DNA of 64,000 nt from Symbiodinium natans (GCA_905221605.1 CAJNDS010001125.1:293501-357500), one strand, 5' to 3'; positions 29,401 through 42,329 are shown, counted from the stretch's first letter. The notes: generated by a model not told the origin, from the sequence alone. Made by a program: numbers and translations.

Positions 29401-32400
29401 GTTTCAACAGCACTCCCATTTTCAATGCTGAAGCGATCCGGGATCTTGAGCCTTGGAGGAACGTAGACAGTAGCGGTGGTGTACAGTTCCTAGAGCCCCT
29501 AAGCCTTCGATTCTAAACAAAGCTAAGTCTCGAAACTTAACCAAAAAACGAACTCCCGCAACTCCTCTCATCTCTGGGAGCCCGGGCGCCGTCGCTCCGT
29601 GAGACCATGACAGAGTCTACGAAATAGACCTTGCAACCGCGAACCTGAGCACCCCTCTCTCCCAATTTCTTTGCAGAGCTTTCCATTCTTGCGCTGCATC
29701 CGTCCCCTCTTTGCCTTTTCTTTCATCCCTCCTTGAGGAATGTAGAGCTTGGAGTTGGGGTTTTGGAGTTGCAGCGTTGAAGCAGGGCGCAGACCCTTCT
29801 GTTTGTTAACGATGGTTCCGTGACAACCTTGGAACTCAAGCCTTGCAGAAGATCACTGACCTCACTCAATCGACCCCCATCTCAAGGGTTCGCATACGAC
29901 TTGAATTGCGCAAGAGGCCAGACTCTCAACAGACAGCCTTGTTTGAGAGCCAAGCTTGCCTGAGCCCCTGTAATCAGACTCTAAGCATCCTAGGCCCTAC
30001 AAACATATGGACCCTCGACGCCAAATCTGTAGGACAGCATGATCTACTGCACGGAGGGAGGTGGCGACCGTGCTCCGAAGCGCAGCCAGGGTACAAGCCA
30101 CAGTGCAGGGGGGTCTTTCAATTCTTTGTTGTTTTTTGGGTTTATCGGTGTTTACAGTATTTGCCAGGGATGTTTGACGTTTCTGGAACAAGACAGCCGG
30201 TATGACGCCGCAAAGTGCAAGTCGTGAATTAATTACAGTGTTTCCAGCGCGCAAACAGATCAGGCAAGCAACTGTGTGCTCGATGCCTGACGGCAAACGT
30301 GGCGTTTAACAACACCAGGACTTGCTTCGAAATTGGCAAAAACCCCTAGCGGCAGCGCACATCTGGACATGCCTCCCGTCCTGGACACCTCTGCAATTGG
30401 GGGCTTCCAGGTCCGTACCTAAGACCTGGAAGAACCATAGTCCTCAAAAAAACAGGCCTTGGTGTGGAGAATGACAAAGTCATGTTAGAATCATAGCAAC
30501 AGTACGCGCAGTACCCTACGTTTGCCGTCACGCATGTTTTTTCATTGGTTGTTGCGGAGTTGGAGGAGTTGAGTTGAGTTGGAGGTTCAGAGTTGAGGGT
30601 TTAGGGCTTTTGGTTTTTTTAGTTTTAGGGTTTAGGGCGTAGGGTCCTGGGTCTCGGTACCCGAAAGCCCCCAAAGCCGGCCGCAAAAGCCGAGGTGCGG
30701 AAGTTGCCCGCGTTGACGCTTTTGAAACGACCCACGTAGCAGACCGTACCCGCGCCTGAGACTTAAGAACGTTGAGGAAATTCATAGCGAAAAGTTGCAG
30801 AGCAGAAGATCAGAGTGCTTTCGGTTAGATCTGAAATACTCAGTGCTCATGAAACACGAATTCTGATACATTCCTAGAACCCCCCAAGTTCCCTCTAAGA
30901 TACCCTCAAGACCCCCAACAAAGGTACACTTGGGCCCTTAACCATATGAAGGCGTATTTTCTTCTTTTGGGCTGTCCTTTCAAGGGTTCGATGCTCTGCC
31001 GAAACTCCGGTCCAAAGTCACTCCGGTCGTTGGGCTTCCCTGAACCCAAACCCCAGAAGGCCCTAAGCCCTCACCCGAAATCACCCATTGGGGGCTTAGA
31101 GGGCTGGCACCCCCAAGCTTAACACCCCTGTGCTTCGAGTGCAGCCGAGCCGCTTCCATCAACCGGGCAGGTAATGCGCATCAAGTTTCCTGGATGTCTT
31201 TAGGATTCGTGCGCGCTCTCGTTGTAGAGATGGAACGTGCAGTGCAGGGCACCGCTTTTCGGAGCTTGGAGTTTAGGCTTTGGGGTCAAATTCTTGAACT
31301 GCCTTAAGCCCGGCAAACTTCGTCCCACAAGTTATTGAGCTGCGAAGGAGGCGAAGGTTTGTGTGTGCGGGGGGTGGGGTCTTTGCATCATGGGTTTCTT
31401 CATGTAGGGTGTGGGGTTTACCGTTCTAGGGCTCAGGGTCTAGGGCCTACGGTGGTGGAGGTTAGGGTTTAGCAGCTCAGGGTTTTAGGGACTGAGGGTT
31501 CGGGTTTGAGGGCTTCAGGGGGTTGAAGGGTTTATTCCTTTTGGCTTCGCGCCTTAGGGTTTATGGGGTGAGCGTGGTGGGGAACCCCTCCCCCCCCCCC
31601 CTAAAAAGAAAAGACAAACAGAACCTCTCAAATCCAAACGCAAAGCGGGCAGAAATAGAAGCTCAGAGGGCTGATGCTCAGCTCAACGGCCATAAGGGTT
31701 TACCCGAAACCCCTTGCAACTCCTGCTTTTCTGAAAGGGTAGTCCGGGCTCAGGGGTTGAGACCCTGAAGGCAGCAATGGAGACTACGTGGCGGCGCCCT
31801 CCAACTCCGACAGCATCTGGATTCTGCCAGGTGGGTTTCGTGAGTGTCGGGTTCGAGGTCGAGGTGCCCTTACCCCTCACCCCTGATCCCGTTAAATCTG
31901 GACTTGGGTGCCTGCATTGGAGATTGGAGCTCAGCAACCTGCAACTCTTAGTCGTCGGTAGCTTAGTTGCAAGCTTGTTTTACGCTGGCAAACCCTACAA
32001 AACCTGACCCTAAGCTCTGAATGCGGATGGGCGGCAACCCTTAACTCTACAAGAAGGTGTTGGGTGGCAAACCTAACTATTAACCCCTGAATGGAGCTGC
32101 TGGGTGTGTCCCACTCCCCACACACTCCCACACCCCTACACCCACACACCCACACCCCCACACACACGCACGCCGCACGCGCGCACGGCCACGCCACGTC
32201 ACGCCACGTCACGCCACGTCACGCCACGCCACGCCAGCGCCGCCCCACTCATGCACACACCTCTGCAAAGCCGCCCCAGCATAGAGTGGGCCACTCCAAA
32301 CCCTGCCCTCTTGTCTTCTCTCGCCCGCAGATGTCGCAAATCTTCCCGGCTTCACGCCCAAGAACGTGACATTGGACATCGGATGCTCGGATGTATTTTG

Positions 32401-34600
32401 TGAACCTAAGCCCAATAGTCAAAGCTAGTGTGGACATGTGTTTGTTCGACTCTCTGGAAGGATGCCATAATTTTCTGCGAAACCTAATCGCTTAAACTGC
32501 AAACTACAAGCCCAGCAAACCACACCTTGCACCCTAAACCCTCCCTGCTGCCATCACTGTGCAGACGTTGCAGCCATAGGTTCACTCGCTTGCGGGACCC
32601 TAAGCCCTAAACCCTAACCCTAAACTTGGCACTGGAAACCCCATGCCCCCCCCCCCCCCCCAAAAAAAAAAAAAGAAATGAAAAAACAAAAGAAAAAGCC
32701 CCCTTATCCGAAGCACGGCACGCCCCAAACGCCGCAGAACGACTAGAACTGCCAACCGTAGGTCGTTTTCTTTGGGGGGCTTAAATCTGGAGAGTGGAGC
32801 GCTGTGGGGCCCCCGCCCCCCCGCCTTTTTTCACCCTTCTTGTGATGTTTTTTTTTTTTTCGGTTTTTTTGCTCCCTCAGCACATGGAACCCTTTACCCT
32901 TGCAGCGGGATAAGTGTGGACACTTGTGCGTAGCCGGTAGGCCTTCATGCCATGCAAGATACGATCAGCTGGTTCCGTCATAATTTACGATAGTTTCTAC
33001 ACTTCTGGTGCCCCCCTTTTTAGCACATTCAAAGTTTAGGTTCTATGACTTCTTTAGATAGATGTAGCCCTGTCAGTCTTTCCCTCCAACAAAGCAGTAG
33101 AATTGTGGACTGTGGAATTGGTATGTCAGCGCCTCAAAAAATTAGCTGTGGAATGTAGGTGCTGGCCCCACCGTCTTTTTTGTATTTTGGGGTCGTTATG
33201 GCATTTTGAGATTTGAATGTTCTGGGTACCAAGGAATACAAGTTTCTGGGTACTGAGGAAAATTTTGTTTAGCCTCAATGAGCACCAAAACGAAAAGGTG
33301 GGGCCGGGCCCACAAGACTACAATGCATGTAATCAATGTATAGAGTATTTGTGTAAGCACAGATGCGTTTTTGGTAGTTTTCTTATTGTTCGTATTTGAA
33401 GAGCGCTAGTGCTCGCATGATTAAAATTCGTAGTATGATAGGTAGTATTGGCATTATTCATAGTGGTAATGTTGTGAATATCCGTAGTCGCAATTGTATT
33501 GCGAGAAGTTTCCTCCTCATGAATTCCCAGAAGTTTTGGGCCTAGCATTTCACATTCCGCTTTCTCACTCTTGAACTCCAAAAAAAGTTCAAGAAGCGTC
33601 GGAGCCAGTAGTTAATCTAAATAAAGTCCACAGCCTATACTCATTGGGTGGCCTCATGCCACATTCCAAAATCCAAGTTTTGGGGCCCGACGTTCCATAT
33701 TCCAAGACACTAAGCTGTATGGGGCCCAACATCAAGTGCTGGGGGCCGGCATTCCCCAGCTTAAGGTTCCAAACGATGTGGGGCCCAACATGCCGTCTTC
33801 CACGCACCGCAATCACAGCTCATGTTACAAGCATCTTCTTATGAAGAGCTCCATCAAATCGTCTCATGCTTCATTCGTATTGGCGGGAACTCGTTCACAA
33901 CAACGAGCCTTTTACGCAAGGAAATGCCTTTTTTTTGTGGGACTTCATCTCATATATGAAATACATGAAAATTCAAACCGATGTAACAGAATTATCCAAT
34001 ATATCTGTTCTCTATCTATTATGGACTACACGGGACTACCTAGATGGCGGGGGGGGGTTGAGGGTTGAGGGTTCCGGTTTTGGGCCTTCAGGTTCGGGTT
34101 TTATGGACCAACCTTGATCCCTGCTCATCCCAAGAGCCCTGCAAGCTTGTGGCCAGTTCTCCCGAATGGGCTGTTTTTGAAGTTCCGGTCGACTTTGGGG
34201 GGCTCTTGGGGTGGTTCTCATGATAGGGATGCGGAAAAAATGGCAGTCTAAGGGGAACCCTATACCCTAAACCGTAAACCTGAAACCCTGAATTCTTATA
34301 AACCAGAACAAACCCCATCGCACCAAAGCCGCCACATCCCTAAACAGTCCGGGACCCCGACTTTTAGGGTTTGCAGGGCTTAAGGGTGTAGGGTTTAGGA
34401 TCTCACATTCATATTCCCTGGTACCAAAAAAATCTCGACTCAAGATTGAAGATCACGGTGTTAAAGGTTTTGAGTCTCTGAGCTTTATGCGCTCTTCGTA
34501 TCCTTTCTAACTTGTAGTGGGGCAGCTGCAGAGGCGGGCTTCCAGACTGAAGGTAGGTGGGCGGATCAAAAAATGCCCTCCGCACCCGCCGGCCCCGCGC
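29401..34600. other. Gene-poor stretch with telomere-like words
   Basis: No frame longer than chance and no motif. TTTAGGG or CCCTAAA variants occur around 30595-30640, 31400-31510, 32525-32635, 34055-34080 and 34255-34410. Homopolymers lie at 31590-31602 (C), 32647-32674 (C then A) and 32850-32862 (T). Short exons of a host gene cannot be excluded. Confidence 0.5.
32105..32260 (+). repeat. CA-rich and CACGCCACGT repeats
   Basis: Imperfect CACACC/CACACA repeats pass into about four copies of a CACGCCACGT unit with variants. Period 10 in the second part. Confidence 0.7.
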
Positions 34601-34621
34601 ATGAATAAGAACATACAGAAC

Positions 34622-34687
34622 ATGGGTTTAGGGTTTAGGGTTTAGGGTTTAGGGTTTAGGGTTTAGGGTTTAGGGTTTAGGGTTTAG
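34622..34687 (+). repeat. Interstitial telomere array, about nine TTTAGGG
   Basis: Perfect GGGTTTA heptamers in tandem inside non-telomeric sequence. A second, shorter and slightly impure run lies at 34818-34853. The heptamer is the telomere unit of dinoflagellates and of most plants. Confidence 0.9.
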
Positions 34688-35400
34688 AAACAGCAAGCAG
34701 CAGCGGTCCTAGAAGCAAAATGACATGCAGACAGTGATGCAGACAAACCAAAACGGCAAGAAAGCACGCATGCAAAACTGCGGGGCCCCACAGCGTACCT
34801 TTCTGTTAGAAAGATGAGTTTAGGGTGTAGGGTTTAGGGTTTAGGGTTTAGGGGCGTTTCTCTGGCTTTGGCAGTGGCTTCGAACAGACAGCCAAGCCTG
34901 AGCATGAGAAACCGCAGGAGTAAGGGTTGAGGCTTTGCAGATTTGTGAGCTTGGGTCGAGGTCGCGAAACCCCGTAACCTAAGCCTCTTCCCCGTTCCCG
35001 GGACCGAAACCCAGGTAACCTGGCGACGCGAGTTGAAAAGAGCCTTGGGCAAATTGCTGGGGTCTCCTTCTGTGGTGAGCTGAATTTGCTGAATTCAACG
35101 AGCTTCCTCCCACAGCTTGAAGGCTTAGGGTTTGCTGGTGCGGTGTTTAGAGGTTATTGTCCAAACCCTAAACCCTAAACGCTAACCCCTCCACCCGGCT
35201 TGAGACCCCGGCTTGAAACCCCGGCTGAGCCAGGCGGGTCACCGGGCAAGACTTGGTGGTTGCGCAGCACCTGGTCTTCAGTTTTTGCGCAGTGTGCGGC
35301 AGGGGGGGGGGGGTACAGTAGATCTTGGTGGGGCAGGGGGGCGGCGGCTTCTTTTTGGGTCTAGGTGTTTTAACGTTCTTGGGTCGTAAGGGTGAGGGTG

Positions 35401-35548
35401 TCAAGGGTTCAAGGGTTCAAGGGTTCAAGGGTTCAAGGGTTCAAGGGTTCAAGGGTTCAAGGGTTCAAGGGTTCAAGGGTTCAAGGGTTCAAGGGTTCAA
35501 GGGTGCAAGGGTTCAAGTCGGTTCAAGTCGGTTCAAGGGTTCAAGGTT
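35401..35548 (+). repeat. 8-bp minisatellite GGGTTCAA
   Basis: About fifteen direct copies with one GGGTGCAA variant, ending in two GTTCAAGTCG variants. It looks like a one-base-longer derivative of the telomere-type GGGTTCA word. Confidence 0.9.
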
Positions 35549-35589
35549 GACAGGGTTACGGAAAAATTCGATGTTGCGTGTTTGAATGA

Positions 35590-36950
35590 GTGCAGACCAA
35601 GAGAACTCGAAGAATGGTGTTCTCAATTGGCCTGCTTAGGCCGTTCCATCCCTTGCTAGGGTGGCTGAAGCCACTGAAAATGCTCCTGCTGCCCTATATC
35701 AACTGTGCTGTGCTTCCAATCCGCCAATTCTCTGAAGCTTAGGCATTGTTCTCGTCACGCCTGGCTCTCCTTAGGCATTAGGTTTCAGGGCTTGTTCAAC
35801 ATGTTCTGAGTTCTGAGGGTGGACATAATTGGCGACGACCCCGATGCCGGAGTTCAAGATTGGACAGTGTCTTGCTTCCTGGACACAGCACCCCGGACAG
35901 CGATTTGTTTTCTTTTTGCTCAAGCCTCAACAGCCACAAGCCTTGCACAAAACTAGAGCACTGAACCGCCGACATATTTGGGCCTGAATGAATGTGGCTC
36001 CGGCTGTACTTGTCTGGGCTTTGGGGGTGCGTTGGGGTAATGACTTGTGCTGCCCCCGTCCCCCTAATCCTGAAACCCTCAACCCTTAGCCCTGGAGGCT
36101 CTCAAGCCCCAACGCTGGTTCAGCAGCAAACAGGTTGAGGTGGTTTTGAGGGCCATCCTAGAAGGGGGGGGAATTCGGGCTATCTCTGGGTGCGGAGGGT
36201 TTCGGCCCTTCAGGTTCTACGTAGGCCATTTTGGGGCGCCTTGCATCTGAAGCAACAAATTCCATCGACCTGTAACACTTAGAGCCGGATAGCCGATCAG
36301 CCCTGAAAAACTCAAAAACTCGAAGAGCATCCTAAGGCAAAGATGAAAAACGAGTATGGTGCAAAACACACCTCCCCCCAACTCGTTGAGGGTGTACATA
36401 CGCCTGGCAACACGGAGAGTTCCGCTACAATTGCAAAAAAGTTGTCTACACCTCCGTAAGAAAAGCAAGAGACCTAGCAGAAAGACTGCATTTTGAACGT
36501 CCGCTGGTTTAGGACTTAAGGGCCTCAGGTCATCATGGTATCCATCAGCGCGAGCCCGCCCCAGAGGTACGTGTTCAACATGTGCCTGGGCGGGAAGAGG
36601 GCAACCGAACAACCAGGTGATTGTTTTTAGAGCGTCCCAACTACCCACTGCTACATAGACATGACTGTGCTGGAGCCTTCTTGAAGAACCAACAGTCCGA
36701 CATTTGCGTGATCTGGCCCCAAAGTCTTAGAGGCCCCTGCGAAACCCATAAACAAGCAAACTTGGGGAGTGAACGCGCGAAGTACTCGGAGTCGCCCAAA
36801 TCAAGCTTTGGGTTTTCGGGTTTGGGGCATTGCGGTTCAAGGCAGCCAGGGCGTTTCTCAAGCTTTAGGGCCTTTTCTCTTAAGAAGCTCCGTTTAAGAG
36901 TTTTCCCGAAAGCATCGCGAAGGGTTCTTCCGTGCGGAGCCCCCTGACAC
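35590..36950. other. No supported gene
   Basis: Short frames on both strands without motifs. A run of CTTTAGGG-like words is seen at 36040-36090 and 36865-36870. Nothing else is called. Confidence 0.5.
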
Positions 36951-36957
36951 AACAACA

Positions 36958-37110
36958 TAGACTGAAGTGCATAGAGTGAAGTGCATAGAGTGAAGTGCAT
37001 GGAGTGAAGTGCATAGAGTGAAGTGCATAGAGTGAAGTGCATAGAGTGAAGTGCATAGAGTGAAGTGCATAGAGTGAAGTGAAGTGCATAGAGTGAATTG
37101 CATAGAGTTT
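36958..37110 (+). repeat. 14-bp tandem repeat (GTGAAGTGCATAGA)
   Basis: About ten copies; one copy has GG for AG, one is shortened to five bases, and the last copy is altered (GTGAATTGCATAGA). Confidence 0.9.
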
Positions 37111-37214
37111 AGTAATCAGTGAATACAAATTTCTAGATTTACGTAGAATTTACTAGACCTTCGTACCCAGTCCTAGATTTCTAAATTAAAATTACTCTTT
37201 CTAAGGCGGCGGGC

Positions 37215-37675
37215 TGGGTTGACATCGCCAATCGGGATTGCAACCCTCTGCGGGTTTCGGCGTGGTCGCGGTGCTAAAACCGTCGTTTTTTTACGTTTCT
37301 TGATTTGCGCGGACAACCCTCTGCGGGTTTCGGCGTGGTCGCGGTGCCAAAACCGTCGTTTTTTTACGTTTCTTTGTGTCCGCGGACAACCCTCTGCGGG
37401 TGATCGCCGGGTCGCGGCGCTAAAACCGTCGTTTTTGGAACTTTTTTCCGTGGCCGCAGACAACCCTCTGCGGGTTTCGGCGTTGGCGCGGTGCCAAAAC
37501 CATCGTGTTTTGGCCTTTTTTGACAAACAAACGTAACCCCTCTGCGGGTTGCGGCGTTGGCGCGGTGCCAAAACCCTCGTGTTTTTGCGTTTCTTGTCAT
37601 GCAAACGTAACCCCTCTGCGGGTTTTCGCGTGGTCGCGGCGCTAAAACCGTAGTGTTTTTTGCGTTTTTTGCGTT
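37215..37675 (-). repeat. About 75-bp tandem repeat
   Basis: Six units built on CCTCTGCGGGTTTCGGCGTG then GTCGCGGTGCCAAAACCGTC and a T-rich spacer. Copies differ by 5-15 percent by eye. Confidence 0.85.
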
Positions 37676-37679
37676 TGTT

Positions 37680-38280
37680 TTTCGACTTGTGTAGTACAGA
37701 CGTAGTACGCCGGGGACTTCCGTGGCTGGAAAATCGAGTTTTGTAGTACAAATGTAGTACGCAGGGGACGCCCGGAGCTTCCGTGGCTGGAAAGTCGACT
37801 TTTGTAGTACAAACGTAGTACGCCGCGGACACGCGGAGCTTCCGTAGCTGGAAAGTCGACTTTTGTAGTACAGACGTATAGTACGCCGGGGACGCCCGGA
37901 GCTTCCGTGGCTGGGAAAGTCGATTTTTTGTAGTACAAACGTAGTACGCCGCGGACACGCGGAGCTTCCGTAGCTGGAAAGTCGACTTTTGTAGTACAGA
38001 CGTATAGTATGCCGGGGGCGCCCGGAGTTTCCGTGGCTGGAAAATCGACTTTTGTCGTACAAACGTAGTACGCCGCGCACACGCGGAGCTTCCGTGGCTG
38101 GAAAGTCGACTTTTGTAATACAGACGTATAGTACGCCGGGGACGCCCGGAGCTTCCGTGGCTGGAAAGTCGACTTTTTGTAGTACTCACGTAGTACGCCG
38201 CGCACACGCGGAGCTTCCGTGGCTGGAAAGTCGACTTTTTGTAGTACAGACGTATAGTACGCCGCGGACGCCCTGGGCGT
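37680..38280 (-). repeat. About 65-bp tandem repeat with SalI-like word GTCGAC
   Basis: Nine units, each with TTTTGTAGTACA(A/G)ACGTA then GTACGCCG, ACGC(C/G)CGGAGCTTCCGT and GGCTGGAAAGTCGACT. Two unit types alternate, differing in CGTATAGTACGCCGGGGACG versus CGTAGTACGCCGCGGACACG. Confidence 0.85.
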
Positions 38281-38830
38281 CTGAAAACACCGCAAATAGC
38301 ATGGTAACGGACATCTGGCCGCTTGAAAACACCGCAAATAGCATGGTAACGGACATCTGGCCGCTTGAAAACACCGCAAATAGCATGGTAACGGACATCT
38401 GGGCGCTTGAAAACACCGCAAATAGCACGGTAACGGACATCTGGGCGCATGAAAACGCCGCAAATAGCATGGTAACGGACATCTGGCCGCTTGAAAACAC
38501 CGCAAATAGCATGGTAACGGACATCTGGGCGCTTGAAAACACCGCAAATAGCACGGTAACGGACATCTGGGCGCATGAAAACGCCGCAAATAGCATGGTA
38601 ACGGACATCTGGCCGCTTGAAAACACCGCAAATAGCACGGTAACGGACATCTGGGCGCTTGAAAACACCGCAAATAGCATGGTAACGGACATCTGGGCGC
38701 ATGAAGACGCCGCAAATAGCATGGTAACGGACATCTGGGCGCTTGAAAACACTGCAAATAGCATGGTAACGGACATCTGGGCGCTTGAAAACACCGCAAG
38801 TAGCATGGAAGCGGAATTCCGGACATACTT
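38280..38830 (-). repeat. 42-bp satellite, about 13 copies
   Basis: The unit contains CGCAAATAGCATGGTAACGG and ACATCTGG(G/C)CGC(T/A)TGAAAAC. Period 42 is a multiple of three, so long frames stay open on both strands. Variants (cttgaaaacacc versus catgaaaacgcc) recur in a higher-order pattern about every three units. Confidence 0.9.
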
Positions 38831-38879
38831 GAAAACCTCGCAAATAGCATTCCCGCCGCGGACACCCGGAGCTTGCGTG

Positions 38880-39372
38880 TCGAAACCATCGCAAATAAAC
38901 CATCGCAAATATCGCGGGACTCAAATTCCTCGAAACCCTTGCAAATGTCGCGGGACTCGAAATCCGGGGCCTCGAAAACCTCGCAAATATCGTGGGACTC
39001 GAATTCCTCGAAAACCTCGCAAATATCATGGGACTCGACTTCCGGGGCCTCGAAAACCTCCCGAATTCGCTGGTTCCAAAAACCATCGCGAAAACCATGG
39101 TCCCCGAATTCTCTGCTTCCAAAACCATCGCAAATCCATGGTCCCCGAATTCGCTGGTTCCAAAACCATCGCAAATACCATGGTCCCCGAATTCGCTTTT
39201 TCCAAAAGCATCGCACATACCATGGTCCCCGAAATCGCTGTTTCCAAAACCATCGCAAAAACCATGATCGCGAAAACCATGGCCCCCGAATTCGCTGGTT
39301 CCAAAAGCATCGCAAGTATACCATGGTCCCCGAATTCGCTGGTTCCAAAACCATCGCAAATCAGACAAGTGC
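38880..39372 (-). repeat. Related 36- and 42-bp satellites
   Basis: First about four units of TCGCAAATATCGTGGGACTC then GAATTCCTCGAAAACC, then about eight units of CCAAAACCATCGCAAATACC and ATGGTCCCCGAATTCGCTGG. Both share AACC.TCGCAAATA with the satellite at 38280-38830, so all three derive from one ancestral unit. Confidence 0.8.
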
Positions 39373-39601
39373 AGTGATGCAACCATGTAAGTGCATACAT
39401 TTGTCCAAGCGCATACACTTTGGCTGCAAAGAGTCAACTGCATGGAGTCAACGCACGGCAAATCGATGCTTTCGGGCAATCCCTCTTCTAGTTTTGTGGG
39501 GTGTGCACAATTTTGGAAGGACATCAATTTGTTGAGGATCTTTTCATTTTTTTGGTGTTTTCTTGTTTTTGATGTTTTCTGACGCTTACCAAGCAGCGGA
39601 G

Positions 39602-39745
39602 GGGGAAAGGAGGAAGGAGGGAGGGAGGGAGGGAGGGAGGAAAGCAAGGAAGGAAGGAAGGAAGGAAGGAAGGAAGGAAGGAAGGAAGGAAGGAAGGAAG
39701 GAAGGAAGGAAGGAAGGAAGGAAGGAAGGAAGGAAGGAAGGAAGA
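39602..39745 (+). repeat. GGAA tetramer tract
   Basis: GGAG units followed by about 24 GGAA units. A short TTCC tract with the opposite orientation lies at 45742-45783. Confidence 0.9.
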
Positions 39746-39829
39746 CAGATAGCACAATATCAGATTGTACTCCCAACGGCTCTAGTCGCCGCCAGTCTGT
39801 TTGGATCTTTGCAGTCACTGCGGGAATAT

Positions 39830-40330
39830 TAAAGTCGCTGCCGCTTGCGTTTGCTTGGGGGAGACGACCACGGATGTAATCTCATCATGTACAGAGGGGT
39901 ACTTAGGCTCAGCGTTCCTTGGAGATGTACGTACTTTCGCAACGAATTCGCAGCTTTTGGGAACTGTAACACCAGGCGTTCATTGGGGAATCATGCTGCG
40001 GGGGACCTCGTCAACTTCCTGAGTCCTCTGCATTCATTGGGGTTTCAGGTTCCTCAGGCCAAAACGGTCAACTTTCCCGCGTCGCAAGGTTGCCACAACC
40101 CACATGAAACCTGTGGCTGGGACTTGCGTTCCTTCGACGAAAGGCTTCTTCCAATTCATGGTGGATAACATGTGCGCCATTTCGCGTTGCGTTTGCTTGG
40201 GGGAAATTTTGGGGTCATGGATGGACAGCGTTCCTTGGGGGGAAAGCGCGCGGAGGCAAAGTGGATGGGACTCGGGCTGCCCGTTGTAAATAATATCTTA
40301 AAGTATCCATACGCAATTGATAAAAGCAAT
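39830..40330 (+). other. Diverged direct duplication, no gene
   Basis: TTGCGTTTGCTTGGGGGA followed by CAGCGTTCCTTGG occurs at 39845-39930 and again at 40183-40240 with altered spacing. Short frames only. Confidence 0.4.
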
Positions 40331-40334
40331 CTGA

Positions 40335-40656
40335 CATATATATATATATTATGTATGTATGTATATATATACATATATATATATATACATATATACATAT
40401 ACGTATATACGCATAAAGAGAGAATTTAAGGTAATTAAGGTTTATCAAAAATCATAGAATGTATAAAGTAGAATACGCAATATAGTGTATAATGTTTGAA
40501 TAGAATATAATGTGTGACATCCTAGTACATATTCTGATCTATACTATATGATTTCTAAAACATTTTATGTGTACTGCAAACAGTACACACACACATATAT
40601 ATATATATACACACATGCATACATAGTTCTTATACATAGTTCAAAAAGAAGACATA

Positions 40657-40690
<34 letters not shown>

Positions 40691-40740
40691 CTATGTATAC
40701 ATACATACTAGCATAGACATAATGACATAATGTCTGAATA
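40335..40740. repeat. TA-rich microsatellites
   Basis: TATA/GTAT/CATA tracts at about 40337-40412, 40588-40630 and 40655-40712 (CT then TA), followed by a 16-base C run at 40747. Confidence 0.85.
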
Positions 40741-40759
40741 TGTATACCCCCCCCCCCCC

Positions 40760-41960
40760 CCCAAATAGAGTTCCAGACAATCACAACACCGCAAGTGCCC
40801 CCAAAAAACAAAGACTCAAAAACCACCCTAGATGCGAAATCCTGTCATAAATCGTTTGAAGCCCTAAAGCCCCCAAAGCCTTTCAAAACTCCAAAGCCCC
40901 CCTAAACCCCTAAGCCTCTAAAGGAATGGAGCGGCTCCTCTAACCAACAACGCAGAGTCCGTTTGGAGTTTCGACGGGAAGGTCTACTGCGCATATCAAG
41001 CAAACAGCCGCTTGGGGACTTAAAGTTAGACTTAGGGTTAGGGGTTTAGGGGTTTAGGAGTGTAGAGTTTAAGAGATTAGGGTTTAGGGGTTTAGGAGTG
41101 TAAAGTTTAAGAGATTAGGGGTTTAGGAGGATAAGATTTGGGATTTCTGGTCTCGGCTGTTGGGTTTCAACCTAGGTTTGGGAGGGGTGAGGTTTGGGGC
41201 AGGAGGAGAACAGACTGCTGGGACTACAAAGTCTAGGGGTTGTGGGCTTAGGGCTGGTTGTGACCCCTCAGCCCTCAGCCCGGAACACTTGAACTTAAAC
41301 CCCTAGATTCCCAAGCCCCCTCCACCGCCCTACACCCAAGCTGAAGCCTCAAACCCTCAATCCAAGCCGAAGCCTCAGAAGCTCTGTACACTCCTTGATG
41401 GTCACCATCCGCTTTCCGCCTTACCTCCGAGCCACACCTGCCACAAACAATGGGGAATGCGAAGACGGAGTGAGGGCTTAGGGCATCGAACAGGTCAGCC
41501 TTGAGTGGTTAGGGCACCCTGTTTCGCGTTGCTTACGAAGACCCCAGGTCTCCTTGAACCCTATGAAACACCCGAAGCTCAGGCAACGCCCTCTCGCGCC
41601 AGGTCGTCCAGGTCTTTCCGGAAGGCCCCCGAAGAATCCCTTCACTGGCCCACTCTTTGGGGCGGGTAATCCCTGGACCCGAACTCCCAGCCTTAAATCC
41701 AGCAGAACTATGCAGCCGCTGCCGCAGTTCTTGGGAAGCCTTGTGTAGAACAGTAGAGGTTTAAGGTGCAGGGTTTAGGGTTCCGTTTTATTTACGACTT
41801 TGGGGAGCTTCCTCAAAACACGCAGGGAACCCTCAACCGGAAAGTCTCCGAGGCCAAGCCCACGAAGCCCTTACATTAAATGAAGCTTAGGGTTTAGGGT
41901 TTAGGGCTTAGGGCTTAGGGCTTAGGGTTTAGAGTTTAGAGGGCTTAGGGTACCCGAAGC
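40760..41960. other. Telomere-like words, no gene
   Basis: Degenerate GGGTTTAGG and TTTAGGAGTGTA words at about 41028-41130, and TTTAGGG/CTTAGGG mixtures at 41885-41950. No frame of note. Confidence 0.6.
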
Positions 41961-42329
41961 CTCAACTCCAACCCTCCGGGTTACGCCGCTGTTCGGTGGG
42001 GGGGCCTTCTCTCGGTGCAGGGACCCCGGAGGCGGCACTAACAGGGTTTAACCCTGGATGAGCACCCTGCACCCGCCCTTCCACCGCAGCGCGTAAGTGA
42101 GAGTGCCATTCCCCCTTTTCCCTGTCTGCGCCTCGCGGTTTGCTTCGTGACCTTGTCTGTGTCAACTTGCCATTGTTTTGTTTCTTGCCTCTGCCTTGCA
42201 TGGCACTCGTGGCTGCACTTTTCGCCTCCTCTTGCCTTTCTGCTCTCTGGCCTGCGTGGTGTGTCGCTTTGCCCCTTCTTCGTCCTTCGTCCCTTCTTGT
42301 TGCTCCGCGTTCGCTCCTTACCCCTGTTG

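Noticed and set aside
34622-34687. Plant origin of the window based on TTTAGGG
   Set aside because: Plants share the heptamer, but the spliced-leader-like element ends, the RNase H-bearing LINE with its added ORF, and the satellite style fit a dinoflagellate better.
38280-38830. Regular repeats resembling a CRISPR array
   Set aside because: The 42-bp units abut directly with no unique spacers, and the context is eukaryotic satellite DNA.
37173-39818. An 881-residue minus-strand open frame and shorter frames on both strands
   Set aside because: It runs through four tandem arrays whose periods are mostly multiples of three. Several frames are open at once, and the peptide is only the translated repeat.
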